Program-made: the position numbers and the translations under genes
Notes under the pieces: model-generated
Database searches by the model: none
What the model saw: the letters and a program-made list of their open reading frames with translations, nothing else
What the model was told of the DNA's origin: nothing
From: Apostichopus japonicus
Taxonomy: Eukaryota > Echinodermata > Holothuroidea > Aspidochirotida > Stichopodidae
NCBI RefSeq assembly: GCF_037975245.1
Contig: NC_092567.1
Coordinates: forward strand, 25,476,876-25,524,875
Direction of reading: 5' to 3'
Length of the DNA: 48,000 nt
Shown here: piece after piece, positions 30,546-42,455 of the stretch
Layout: each line of letters begins with the position of its first letter
How positions within the stretch are numbered: the first letter of the stretch is position 1

Positions 30546-33214
30546 ATGAAAGAAATGGTGCTGGGGATACTGCAATCGGTCAGAACATGGATATTGTTGT
30601 TTGATTATCCGACTGACCATAAAAGAAGAGGAATTTTTGGAAGTAGAAAGAACAAGATGGAGATCTAATGAAAAAAAGTCTGTGTAGCCTAGGCCCATAC
30701 TAGCCATAGGCCCTAGTGTAATACGAGTAATGTACAAGCAATGCGAGAATTTTACGTTCAGACTGGTTTCTGTAATTACATGCATGGCTATTCTCTCTCG
30801 TTTTACGATCCAGAAATTCGATTTCATTATGCCAGCTCTCCTAATCATAGGCATGGCAGTTTCAGTCGCACATATAGTTATCCTAATTCCTAGTTATTGT
30901 ATGCCTAGGCTATGCCTAGCCTAAAAAAGTATCACGTAGTTTAATGTAAAAGGGTGGGCTAGCCTCTAGGCATCACGTAAAGCCCTAATCCTTAGTTAAG
31001 CCCGAAGCATAAGTTAAGCCTGGGCTTAGTTATAGACCTGGACCATTCTTGCTATTACTACAACTGTTATAGCACATTACATAATATGGCACAGTATAAG
31101 GCCCAATTCAACTAGGTCTAAGGAAAACAAAGTAGCCTAGGCCTAAACTAGTTAGGCTAGGTCTATACTCATTGGCAACTTGTGGGTTGTGTACACATAC
31201 AGGCCTAATTATATAGACCCTTTTAGTATTCCATAAACAAGTGCCCAAATGGTAAAATGATCTTGGTTTGTGTTAATTGTCAGCATTGGCCTAGCTTTTT
31301 TAGGCTAACATGAATTCAGCCTAATTTTTTCTTCTTCAAAAGGATAGCCTAGGCCTTGGTTTAATTTGGATGCAGTCAACTATCATTTATCAAAGTTGCA
31401 TCAGTACCTCCTTATTCCCTTAATTGACACCCACATTGACGATTGAAGTTAAAAAAAATCTTTTTAAATTATCTTTAGACAGTAAATTTTAACTCCCTGA
31501 ATTTCAGGACTTTTTTTACAAATCAAAGGTGACATGTGCTCTGAAGAAAAACTCCTAACATAAAAAGCCACAGTTAGCAGACTGTGATAATGACAAACCT
31601 GGTGAGTGACTACTAGACTGAAATCCAGTTCCTGCAACCACAGCAATAAAGTCTTTGTTTTAATCAATGCACTTGTGTGTTTGAAACTTTCAAATGGACA
31701 CTCAATGGCAGTTGGTTAAGATATAAGGTTTTACCTTCATCATGGAGAGTTGAAGGGAATCTGCCTCATCATCTGAATAATGGACTCAAGGATAGCAACA
31801 AATCATGATTGGATAATGATTTTGAGTAAGTAAATATCTGGCAATTTGAAAGTTTGTATTATTTTTTTACTTATTATTTAAGCTGTTTAGCTCACACACA
31901 AGCAAATGATCAAGTGACAACAACCGATGCAGTATATTTAAAGGTATTGAAGACTTGCCCTAAACCGCATGCCGCGCTCTGAAAAAGTTTACTTTCCGTT
32001 GCTTGCAAGTGAAGTTTTTTTTGTGTCGCTACAAAATGCAGACAGTAATGAAACCTGATACCTTGTTATCTTTTATCTAGACCTGAGATGTCCACGCTGC
32101 TATGTGCACTGTGTTGTGGGTATTGACCGTGATGTTTGTATTGACTGTACACTAATGTCTATTTACAGATGGTAGCAAGCTGTATGTGTATTTTCTGGGA
32201 TCAATGGTGGTGTCTAACACTTCTGTTACACCGCATTCGAAACTAGGTCAGATAACCGGCATGAGACGTTTCTTTGTGCGGGAGTCTCCACACCCTTTAA
32301 GGAGAAGTATTTATATCCCATTAATAGAGAAAGAATTATGTTTCAATTGGTAGCATGCAACTTAAAATTTTGCAAACATTAGATACAATCAAACAATAAC
32401 AAGGTTCATTTACAAGGTAATCTACTGCCCTTTATTTCACATTAGTCTGTCACATCAGAAGGTCACAGCTTTCAATAATTATACAAACAAATTCCCTTGA
32501 TGGGTGCTTCGTTAGATTCCTGCAATTTTCAAGTTTATCAATGTAATAAGTTCTGAATGTGGAGAAGCTTTGGGATAATCTGTGGATAAGACTGCCAGAC
32601 TATCAACAAGATTCCACATCCATGCAACTCCAACTGCTTCCTTCACCTCCTTGCAGTTGTACCACATGTCCAAAAAAAAGTCAGCATTGGTTAATGTAAT
32701 TAAAATCTGGCTTCCTCCTGAGCTGGCAAATACACATGAATTGTCAAGTACAGAGGTCAGTGTGAAACCAATGAAAGATCTTCTCAGCTTTCAAGAAAAC
32801 AAAGACTTGAAGCCAAATTGACAGAGGCCACACTGATACCATTCCACTCTCATAAGATGAAGGTATAACACACACTTCATTTTGCTTCTGCGATGCAGTG
32901 CCTGGTAGACTGTGAGGGTCACCCAATGGATGTTTTAACAACTGCCTGGTTTATAGAGCTCTGCAACAGATAATTCATCCTAATGTCTAGTCGTCATCCT
33001 GTCATGGCCTTGAGCAAGTTGAACCCACTTCAACACAAAGCAGCTATTGAATTCTTGTCTAGGTACTGTCAAATCCACATCACCATCATTGCTGGTTCCA
33101 GCTACGCTGACCATGATAAAAGAGTACAATGAGGGTTTTTTAATTCACCCAACAGAGCTTGCATTCCAGTACCTTTGGGCAGCTGAAAAGATATTCAGAA
33201 ATTGTTATATATGA
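30546..33214 (+). pseudogene. P-element-like transposase remnants, copy 2
   Basis: ATG 30546 opens a frame of about 40 codons. Here an extra G shifts the frame so that LFDYPTDHKRR is in frame with the ATG, while the Cys-Cys-Asn-Arg part is lost (reads GILQSVRTW). This is the reverse of copy 1, so the two copies carry different lesions in the same THAP-like exon. The KSALVNVIKIWLPPELA block (ending at 32821) and the C-terminal block (33101-33214) are kept with almost no change. Confidence 0.55.
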
Positions 33215-33782
33215 GTGTGTTTGTATGCATGCATATGTGTGATTTTCTTGCTTTACAGAACAGCTCCATTTTGATAAGCTATGTAACGCGGAAACCTGCC
33301 AATCATATGTTTGAAATAGGACAGGCTGAAACGATTCTTAAATGAAAAGCTTAACGACTTCTTGCATTTTTATACATCACTGTTCAGGTAAGGCCAGTAA
33401 GGGCAGTATGAAGAATAAGTAACAATTAATAATTATCATTATGGCCATTTGCTGTCTGCATAATAACAAACTGAATGATGTCATCAGCCCTGTGCTCAGT
33501 TGACAACACTGACAAGTAGGCACACTATGTCAGTGTGATCCATGAAACCTTATTAAGGACATGACCGTATAGTATATATGTTAATGGAAAATACATAAGC
33601 TACACCATACACCAGTATTCAGTTGTTGCAGGTTTTTTTTTTCTCGACAGACCCATTCAATCTGTTGCACCTACTATAGCCTAGTACTACATTCCTGAGA
33701 AATTAACACCACAATATCATTCTTAGGTTTGCCCACAGACTCCCAACTATTGCTAACTCCTACACTCAAGTATATAGTTTAG

Positions 33783-34120
33783 TTTAGTAGAAAAAAAGAC
33801 CAGGAGAGACATTCAAGTCCCCATTAAGGACCCTAAGGCTATATGAGAGGAATAAAACCGAGGACATCAAATGTCATACCCAATTACAATGCTTAATGTA
33901 CTCATCCAAAGTATTCTTAAACCCATTCACACTACTTGCAATTCAACCTTCTCAGGCAAACCATTCCATCCATTCACAACCCTTGTATAAGTTGTATTAG
34001 ACTTTAGAGAAAAAGTTATGCCGAATATTAATCCTACTACAGTATGTAACTTCTGGAGTTTAATACAATGACCTCTGGTACAACTACTTTTTGGCAAACC
34101 TGAAAAGATCAGTGAAGCAT
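33783..34120 (-). pseudogene. LINE 3' fragment inside P copy 2
   Basis: This is the counterpart of 29545-29885 at the same internal position. A minus-strand frame at 34130-33927 reads SGLPKSSCTRGHCIKLQKL and VVNGWNGLPEKVEL, the LINE C-terminal tail. The insertion is therefore older than the split of the two P-type copies. Confidence 0.78.
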
Positions 34121-34612
34121 AAATTGTCATTTTATGTGTAGGCCTACTTTATTTAATTGAAGGATCTATTAATGTAGGCCTGATGCTATTGTTGTGCGTC
34201 TGTAATCTAGCCTAGCCAGGACTGTGATGTGTGCTTTTCGTTTGTATGACTAAAGTAGGACTAGTAGTATGAGGCGTAAAATAAAACAAGTGTAATGACA
34301 GGTTTTCAGCTAGTTTTCTATGCATTTCAGGTGTGAAGATAAACGTAAATGTCATTAACTAACGCATACTCTAATTCATTACCTGATATACATTTTGTTC
34401 CTCGTATGCCTGTCAAAATCTGACATTCTGAGTCGCTTCGTTTGTTCGCAACGAGCACAGTGTGCAAAGTTGCTATATATTGTGTGTGGTGTTTTTCGTG
34501 TTTCGCGCAACTGGTAACGACAACTGGACCTATTTTGATGCCCATGGTTTGCGTGTGACGTCACAAATCGCCAGTTGGCCAAACTCTCTCTATATACGGC
34601 TCTGTATTATAC

Positions 34613-36530
34613 TAGAGTTCCTTTACAGAGGTACTCTATATTTAACACATGGAACAATGGTGAGAATACACTTCCAATTGGTGTGAGAAAATGAACAAAT
34701 ATTTATGTTTAGAAGCGATTGAATGCAGACAACGCATAAACAAAATAAATAAAACTAACTCCTGCAGAACCTTCTGCTGTTAAAGAACACTAATACTGGA
34801 TTAATTGATTCATTATCTTTTGATATATGTTTACAAATCAAGTGAAAAAGATATGATTAATTTTCTCAAACATGTTCTGGAGAATATGTTACAAATCCAC
34901 ATTCTGGCGTCAAGCGAGACCATAATTGGAGTAAATATGACATTCAGATTCTGAAGTAATATATATATATATATATATATATATTTTGGTTCCTTTGTGT
35001 ATTTATTGTGGTTCACAAAGACAGTACACACAAAGCAAAATAACTAGGTCGTGATTTCGACCACGGAAAGTCCCAGTGGATTTAAAGGGGCGTGGTCGTA
35101 ACCACAATCACGTTTCTGTTCGATCCAGATGCAATTTAAATTCGTAAAAGCGCTTTTCTATCTTGCCGAGCGACAAATAATGTGCGAAGCTTCGGTTCGT
35201 TAAAACTTTATCAGTATTTACACGGAACCTCAGATGGAATACACAACGCTTGTACAAACGTTTTTTTGTTATTCAGTTTCATTACAAATAAACAAAGGGA
35301 AAAGGAAAACATTCTTAATAGTGGTTTTCTTGTCTTGTATTATTCTTGAAAATGTTATTGAGCATATCATGATGTAAGTTTCTTAAAAGTAAATGCAAAA
35401 TCGTACAAAGTAATTCTAAGTCGGAGGGGCACCAACAATTTTTTTAAAGGTGCACCAACATTTTAAGAAGGGGCAAAATACTCGTGCCCTTTGACTTGTG
35501 AAGTTTTTGTACACATGATGGTGGCAACAATCGGTGACGGGTGCGGGGAGGGGGGGGGTGGGGTGGGGGTAGGGGGAGACATCTGCAAATAGGGCACGTC
35601 CCCCTGTGCCTCGGCCTGCATGTACGTGACCTGATAGACGATCCCCTCTTGTTTCCTTGCATAACACACTAACAATTCCACAACGCTATCTCATCAACTT
35701 GTGATTGCAATTAACTTTTAAGATTTAGTATTGTTTTTTAGTTCGCTAAGGAGAGTTTCGGATGCAAACTATCAGAAAATACAAACTATAAATGGGTTCT
35801 GATTTATTTCACATCCAATGAACTTCCGGCGGCAAACATTATTGTTGTTTTGTTAATTATCTATGTAAAACGCGATTTGCAGAAGCGGTAAAGCGAGTCT
35901 TGAATATATTGATACCGCCCTCATTTTGACCATTCCTTTCTTGAATGACAACATAGATAAAATAAATGATGACAATTTACCGTGCAGTAAAAACTTATAT
36001 TATTGTTATCAACAAAATCAACTCCTGTCCAGTCAGAAGTATTGATTTATTTGACTGGTCAATACATGGCTGTGAAGTCAACGTACTAACAATTATATTC
36101 ATCTGTCACAATTTGTATTTTTAAGATAACTCTCAAGTCATTATTTATTTATTTATTCTGAATAAGATGTCTGGTATATTGATTTGCACTTTCCAGAGTA
36201 AAGTGAATAGCCTACCTCTGCTGTTTTTTAAAGATTTAAGTGTACGGAATTGAAGGACCTGATAATAGAAAGGTACATAACTGTACCAATCCAGGGCCAA
36301 GTGTACTTCCGAAGAAGTATTTTTTTTATTACTATTTTGTATCAGGGTTATGATCAACATTGGTGGTGTTAATCAGAATAATCAGACCTTTGAGGGATAA
36401 ATGTAACCTTTTTCTGTTATGACCCAGAATTTTAAAGACAATATTTTATCTTGATTCGAGTTTTATTGAGGAAAGAACTTAAAAATCCAACCGCTAGGAT
36501 TGGAAAAGGCACGGATGACTTTTTAGTTGG
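34613..36530. other. No gene recognised; includes (TA)n at 34959-34984
   Basis: AT-rich sequence. A G-rich stretch at 35539-35580 and GGGGCACC-type text near 35425-35475 may be remains of a hAT-like short element, but I could not find paired ends. No coding exon is supported. Confidence 0.4.
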
Positions 36531-36542
36531 GATGGTCTGTTT

Positions 36543-36715
36543 AAATGGACGGATGGACTTACACAGCCGTTGGGTGGGTGGGACGGATGGACTTACACAG
36601 CCGTGGGGTGGGTGTGACGGATGGAATTACACAGTCGTGGGGTGGGTGGGAGAGGGACGGATATATTTGCACAGCCGTGGGTGGGTGGGAGCGGGTGGGA
36701 GCGGGTGGGATGGCG
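36543..36715. repeat. G-rich minisatellite, about 35-bp unit
   Basis: Four to five imperfect units contain ACGGATGGA, TTACACAGCCGTGG and GGTGGGTGGG words. Unit length varies because the GGTGGGTGGG part expands and contracts. Frames through it are repeat artefacts. Confidence 0.85.
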
Positions 36716-36719
36716 TTTA

Positions 36720-38540
36720 ACGAATACATGGAAGAGTTCTCCTAGTTATTGTTTTGACAAAGTCGTATAGTGTGGTAAATGGCGAGTGACATGGTTTCAG
36801 ATCATTATAAATAACAAGAAGCTTAATATCCAAGTGGGTATGTTTGTGCGTGTGGAGGGAGGGGGGGGGGAGTGGAGTGGTGTAGAAGACGCCAGGGTTG
36901 TACTTTAAATGTTATCATCTATAGGCATATACATAGGGTTATATGACTTCATCAATACTTACGTTCAATGACGTCATTGCCACCACGTTTCATGACGCTC
37001 TTATTAAAACAATATGGAACCAGGCCCGTGCATAGTAGATTTATAGTGTAGATCTGTCACGAGTCTGGGTATGGGTGGGAGACAGCTGTCACCATATGGT
37101 ACTTAAGACGTTACTTTAAACTAACAGTAAGTTTGACTGATTTATTGCCGTTAGATCGGGGTTCACTTTCCTGCTTCTAAACGGGCACGTGCCACTCCGA
37201 AGAAGTCTATATACATGATATCACTAAGTATCGTCCGCCATTTTCCTCCTGTCGACGTCACAATAAATCTAGATGCCACAAGCCAATGGTGGTTGTTAGA
37301 TTTGCGTCCCCCTTAACGAACGCTGTTCTTTTTCGTCTTTTTAAAATAAGTTGAATACTTTAACATTATGATTTATATCCTACTGATGTGTGTTAATTGT
37401 TACCATGCATCGTTAAACCAGATGACTGAAGTTTATTATTAGTAAAATTTCAGAGATGGCTGCATTAAAATCCTGTCACGCTTGGTTGATCTACTTTTAC
37501 GGCTAAACGCAGTTAGTGTGATGGTAAAGTGGGCTCTGCAGTTCTTACAATTAACTTTAATCTATATAATGAATTATAGTATCCTTCTTCTTAAGTATCT
37601 TTTGATTTTTTTACTAATTTAAATAAAGTACTTCAATAAATTACTACTCGCATAAATCGAGACATAAGTTGCCAATTTTATCATTAGGCACGATTTTCCT
37701 CTTGTCTCATTTTTTGTGTGGCTTTTAACACTTTCTATCGCCGTGCATGCAAACCATGCCGGTGACCTGCTAAACACTTAGAAACTTATGATTTTTCCCC
37801 ACAGACAAGCCATCTTATTCCATGGAGGTTTTAACTATCAGCTGGGAACTCTATTATGTCGCTAGTAGGTCTATCATGTTATTCGAGACGTTTCATCCCA
37901 CCGGTGACAATTTAAATGAAGAAACATGTTTCGATAAGCACAGATCGGGGAGTTTTGTATTAATTTAACGATGCGATTTTACAACACCGCAAATGCCAAC
38001 ACTAATGAAACTGTCAGCGAAACTCTTATTAGAAAGTAGGTTGTGTGAATATTAAGATGTGACGGTGTCAATAACGACTTTGTTTCTTTCTAAAGAACCG
38101 TTGACACAAGAGCGCAGGAAACGAATCTAAAGCTATCTCCCTGCTTCCGAAGTTTTAAATTTACAGAACGGTCTTGTTTCTCCTTCGGTGTGTTTCGTTT
38201 AGGAAGACGTTACCGTGACGTAAGAGAGGGTATCCTAAATATTTTAAAGCTCAATAAAGAGATAAATAAACTTTGCTTTAAAACAAAATATAATGTCTGT
38301 ATGACAAAACAATAACAACTAAGCAATTAAATGGAAACATACTACATGAGACGTTATATAAATGTTCGTCCCTCTAACGCTGCAAATGTATGTAAATATT
38401 TCCATGTTAATGGATTGAATGGAGATACCATGTAAATAGCTGCGATAGGAACAAGAAAAAAACCTAATTTTATGTTTATATATAAACCAAGCCATTAAAC
38501 AGTTGAAATTTGATGAATTTTGTGATTTATGCTAATCCAT
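36720..38540. other. No gene recognised
   Basis: Mostly unique-looking AT-rich DNA with one G-rich run near 36855-36880. A CCGCCATTTTCC word and a GACGTCA site lie near 37235-37262, but there is no linked exon. Confidence 0.4.
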
Positions 38541-38544
38541 TCTG

Positions 38545-38720
38545 CAATGGCGTGCACAAAGGGCGGGCGTTTTTTTTTTTGGGGGGGGGGGGGGTTGGCC
38601 CCCATCTCCGGTCGTCAGTCGGGGGAAATGGTTCACCCGGGGTACTGTTTGCATTCAACCGGGGAAGAATTGGACCATTGCTACCAGGGGGGGGGGGGGG
38701 GCTGGGGTATACCAGTCGGG
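38545..38720. mobile_element. hAT-like transposon end (fragment), left type
   Basis: It starts CAATGGCGTGCACAAAGG, which resembles the termini of the hAT-type elements in this window, then has long G runs. The inverse, CCTGTGCACGCCACTG, ends at 40198. The flanking 8-mers (CCATTCTG at 38537 and CAATACTG at 40199) agree at six of eight positions. They may be the two ends of one 1.65-kb element or two separate relics. Confidence 0.4.
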
Positions 38721-38724
38721 GAGC

Positions 38725-39970
38725 TCGTAAGATTTATTGATCAGCACAATCTTGCGTTTAGAAGTACTTCTATTGACCTACAATTTATTCTAAATATGCC
38801 TCACAAAGCACAATTTAACGTCTCATATGGAAAAGTTTAGGCTATAAAAGAGCATTTGCTCTACAAAGCCACACAGACTAAAATCCGCCGATGTCACCGG
38901 TATGAATATGCATATTGACAGGCGGACTGTTCCATTACCGGTATGGGGATTGTATTTGTTTCTAAATGAATTGATGCTAAAATAATTATAGCAGTGAATA
39001 TAAACGAACACTGAGACATGACGTTGTGTTTATACATTTATTTGTTTGCACACCTTTTAATCGAACTTGAGAAAATAACATTTGTTACAAATCAATTGGT
39101 TGTAAAAGCAAAATAGAGAGTTACCCACTTATAGTGGTATCATCCAAACAAACAACCAGTGATAGTCCTAACGATAGCTTTAGCCTACGTACATACGAGT
39201 GTTAACCTAACTGTACGAAACCATATGCATTAATGCATAAAGCACGGTAGGCCTGTACGTTCGCTACAAACGTTTACGCGGGCAATTTATATCACTATAT
39301 TCATCCTATTTCAAAGGAAACTATGAAATAGGATTCTCAACTTGTTGATTTATGTTTATTGCAATGTCGTCATCTTATTTCATTGCATATTACTTAACAA
39401 ATCTCGAAATTCACCTCAGAAATCACAATACGATTGTCGGACGAAGCATCAGTGAGAATGTTGTTGATACACAATTCACTGATTCGTGACGTAGCTCATG
39501 AATAAATAATAAGGCGTTATAATGAGGTTTTCGAAGAAAAATTTCTAACGGAAACTTTCATTCGATGGAAAAAAGACAGTGAACATTAACCAATCAGAAA
39601 TAGGCTTATATAATATGAAAGAACAGAATTTGAAGTTAGTTGCGCAAGTTTAGCCATGCAGTTTGATCAAACGGTCTGAGAATTCGAGTAGTTTGAAGTT
39701 AGCGTCCTTGTAGAATAAACGAATATGCAAGCACATAAATCCAACTGGACTAAAAATTTAGACTTTTTTAATCGGAAAACGACGTACAGTAAAGTTCAGA
39801 TTAATGATGATTCGTTAAAAGATTATGAAAGAGAAATGTTTAAACTACTGTAATTTGTTTTAGCCGATGTCAGTAAATGATATCGGTACATTGATTTTTT
39901 TTCAAAAGATCGCGATACGGTCGTTTTGGAAGGTATAAAACACACACTTAAGGCCCGAGGTCGACTATGC
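38725..39970. other. No gene recognised
   Basis: AT-rich sequence. It could be the interior of the possible hAT-like element between 38545 and 40198. No transposase motif is visible. Confidence 0.35.
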
Positions 39971-39974
39971 ACGG

Positions 39975-40198
39975 ATCAAATGATCGCCACCTTTCCATAT
40001 GAAAGTTTTGTTTTTGTCAGGGTGGAGATCCCCATACTCCCATAAAAAGGAGTCTCCATCAATAAAACCAGGGCATCCTCCTCCTTTATCATATCCTGTA
40101 TTCGCCTCCGACCCTTCCGTAAAAGTTCAGCCCCTTACCAAAATCAATCGGGGTATTTATTTGACCTTTCCACCTTTGAAATCCTGTGCACGCCACTG
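39975..40198. mobile_element. hAT-like transposon end (fragment), right type
   Basis: It ends CCTGTGCACGCCACTG at 40198, the inverse of CAGTGGCGTGCACAGG, a hAT-style terminus. Pyrimidine-rich text precedes it (CCTCCTCCTTT, CCGACCCTTCC). It codes for nothing. Confidence 0.45.
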
Positions 40199-40199
40199 C

Positions 40200-40970
40200 A
40201 ATACTGAAATCCCATAACGATTAAAAAATATATATATAGGTGAATACACATTAGCGTGTCTATAGTCAACCGTCGTCTCCAATGATGACAGAAAAGTAAA
40301 ACTCCATGCTTTAAAAAAAATTAAATTATTAATGTTCATTCATTAACTAACCACATTGTAGACATGTGCATATTTTATCATGTAGTATATTTGTAATGTG
40401 TGAAGTTCCATGTTAAGGGACTCTTAATAGTTATAAAACCCGTGCTATGAGAACACACTCTTTACCGACGTCACATCAAGCAGTTCTTATCTTTCCGATA
40501 TATATACTTATCTAGTATCATCAGATGAGGGCATGGCAAGATCTGACCGTGTTTTCAAACGATTTACGATTTGGCATGAACGAAGAGGAACATAATAGGG
40601 TGTACTAATAATAACTAGAGTGCTAAATTGTTCATGCTGGCGAATGAGAAAAACATGTCATCAATTCACTGTTGAAGGTTTGAACTTCTAGTCTTCTACA
40701 TAATATTATATTAGAAGAAAGACTGCAGTGGATCAAACGGAGTAACATCATCTATTATTAACTACAAACACTGAATTATCTCTACAAATACTGTCATTGA
40801 AGCCTTTTAGGTACTGGCTCGCGTACGAGGGTATTCGAGAAGTATGTATATATGAAAAATAATTCGACTTGAGGGTTACACTTTGTTAAATACCGTCCGT
40901 AATTATGCCTGCTTCACTACCGCCTTTCCCTCTCCGACCTTTTATATTAGTATTTTAACAGCAGATACAA
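40200..40970. other. No gene recognised
   Basis: AT-rich sequence leading into the satellite array; nothing supported. Confidence 0.4.
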
Positions 40971-40974
40971 AACA

Positions 40975-42455
40975 GATACCAATGATTCAAAACAGACATT
41001 TAAAGTATGAATAAAAATACAACAGAGACCAAAGATAAGTAAGAGACATTAAGAGTATGCATAATATACAACATATATTAATTATACATAAGAGACATTT
41101 AAAGTATGTATAAAATACAACAGATATCAAAAATACTTAAGAGACATTTAAATAATGCATAAAATACAACAGATATCTAAGATACACCAGAGACATTTAA
41201 AGTATGCATAAAAAAAAACATATATCAAAGATAAGTAAGAGACATTTAAAATATGCATAATATACAACATATATCAAATTACACATAAGAGACATTTAAA
41301 GTATGCTTTAAATACAACGGATATCAAAGATAAGTAAGAGACATTTAAAGTATGCATAATATTCAACATATATCTAAGATACATAAGAGAAATTTAAAGT
41401 ATGTATAAAATACATAACATATCAAAGAAACATAAGATACATTTGCAGTATGAATAAAATACAACATATATCTAAGATAGATAAGAGACATCTAAAGTAT
41501 GCATAAAATACAACATATATCAAATTATACATTAGAGACATTTAAAGTATGTTTTAAATACAACATATATCAAAGAAACATAAGATACATTTAAAGTATG
41601 CATAAAATACAACAGATATCAAAGAAACATAAGAAACATTTAAAGTATGCATAAAATACAACATATATCAAATTATACATTAGAGACATTTAAAGTATGT
41701 TTTAAATACAACATATATCAAAGAAACATAAGATACATTTAAAGTATGCATAAAATACAACAGATATCAAAGATACATAAGAGACATTTAAAGTATGCAT
41801 AAAATACAACATATATCAAATTATACATAAGAGACATTTCAAGGATGAATAAAATACAACAGATATCAAATATGCATAAGAGACATTTAAAGTATGCATA
41901 AAATACAACAGATATCTAAGATACATAAGATACATTTAAAGTATGCATAAAATACAACAGATATCAAAGATACATAAGAGACATTTAAAGTATGCATAAA
42001 ATACAACATATATCAAATTATACATAAGAGACATTTCAAGGATGAATAAAATACAACAGATATCAAATATACATAAGAGACATTTAAAGTATGCATAAAA
42101 TACAACAGATATCAAAGATACATTAGATACATTTGCATAAAATACAACAGATATTAAAGATACATATGAGAAATTTAAAGTATGCATAAAAGGATGAATA
42201 AAATACAACAGATATCAAATATACATAAGATATATTTAAAGTATGCATAAAATATAACAGATATCTAAGATACATAAGAGACATTTAAAGTATGCATAAA
42301 ATACAACAGATATCAAAGATACATAAGATATATTTAAAGTATGCATAAAATACAACAGATATCTAAGATACATAAGAGACATTTCAAGTATGTTTAAATA
42401 CAACATATATCAAAGAAACATAAGATACATTCAAAGTATGCATAAAATACAAAGG
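40975..42455. repeat. Satellite-like array, about 49-bp monomer
   Basis: About 30 tandem monomers contain AGAGACATTTAAAGTATGCA, TAAAATACAACAGATATC and AAAGATACATA. Monomers vary (TATCTAAG, AAATTATAC, GAAACATAAG types). The variants recur in blocks: CAAATTATACATTAGAG at 41521 and 41669 (148 bp, three monomers), and CAAATTATACATAAGAG at 41817 and 42014 (197 bp, four monomers). Confidence 0.95.

Larger units (their letters stand above)
30372..34604 (+). mobile_element. P-type DNA transposon, copy 2 (4233 bp)
   Basis: It is head-to-tail with copy 1, with the same 31-bp ends at 30372-30402 and 34574-34604. TATTATAC lies on the left (30364-30371) and right (34605-34612). It aligns to copy 1 along its whole length at high identity, with scattered substitutions and indels. 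The largest is about 70 bp present here at 31441-31508 and absent from copy 1. The transposase is also broken. Confidence 0.85.

Noticed and set aside
36451-36745. Gly/Trp-rich plus-strand protein
   Set aside because: It is the translation of a G-rich minisatellite.
41936-42208. Hydrophobic 90-residue minus-strand protein
   Set aside because: It is made of repeated peptides from the 49-bp satellite.
40975-42455. CRISPR-like array
   Set aside because: Monomers are directly tandem with no unique spacers, and the genome is eukaryotic.
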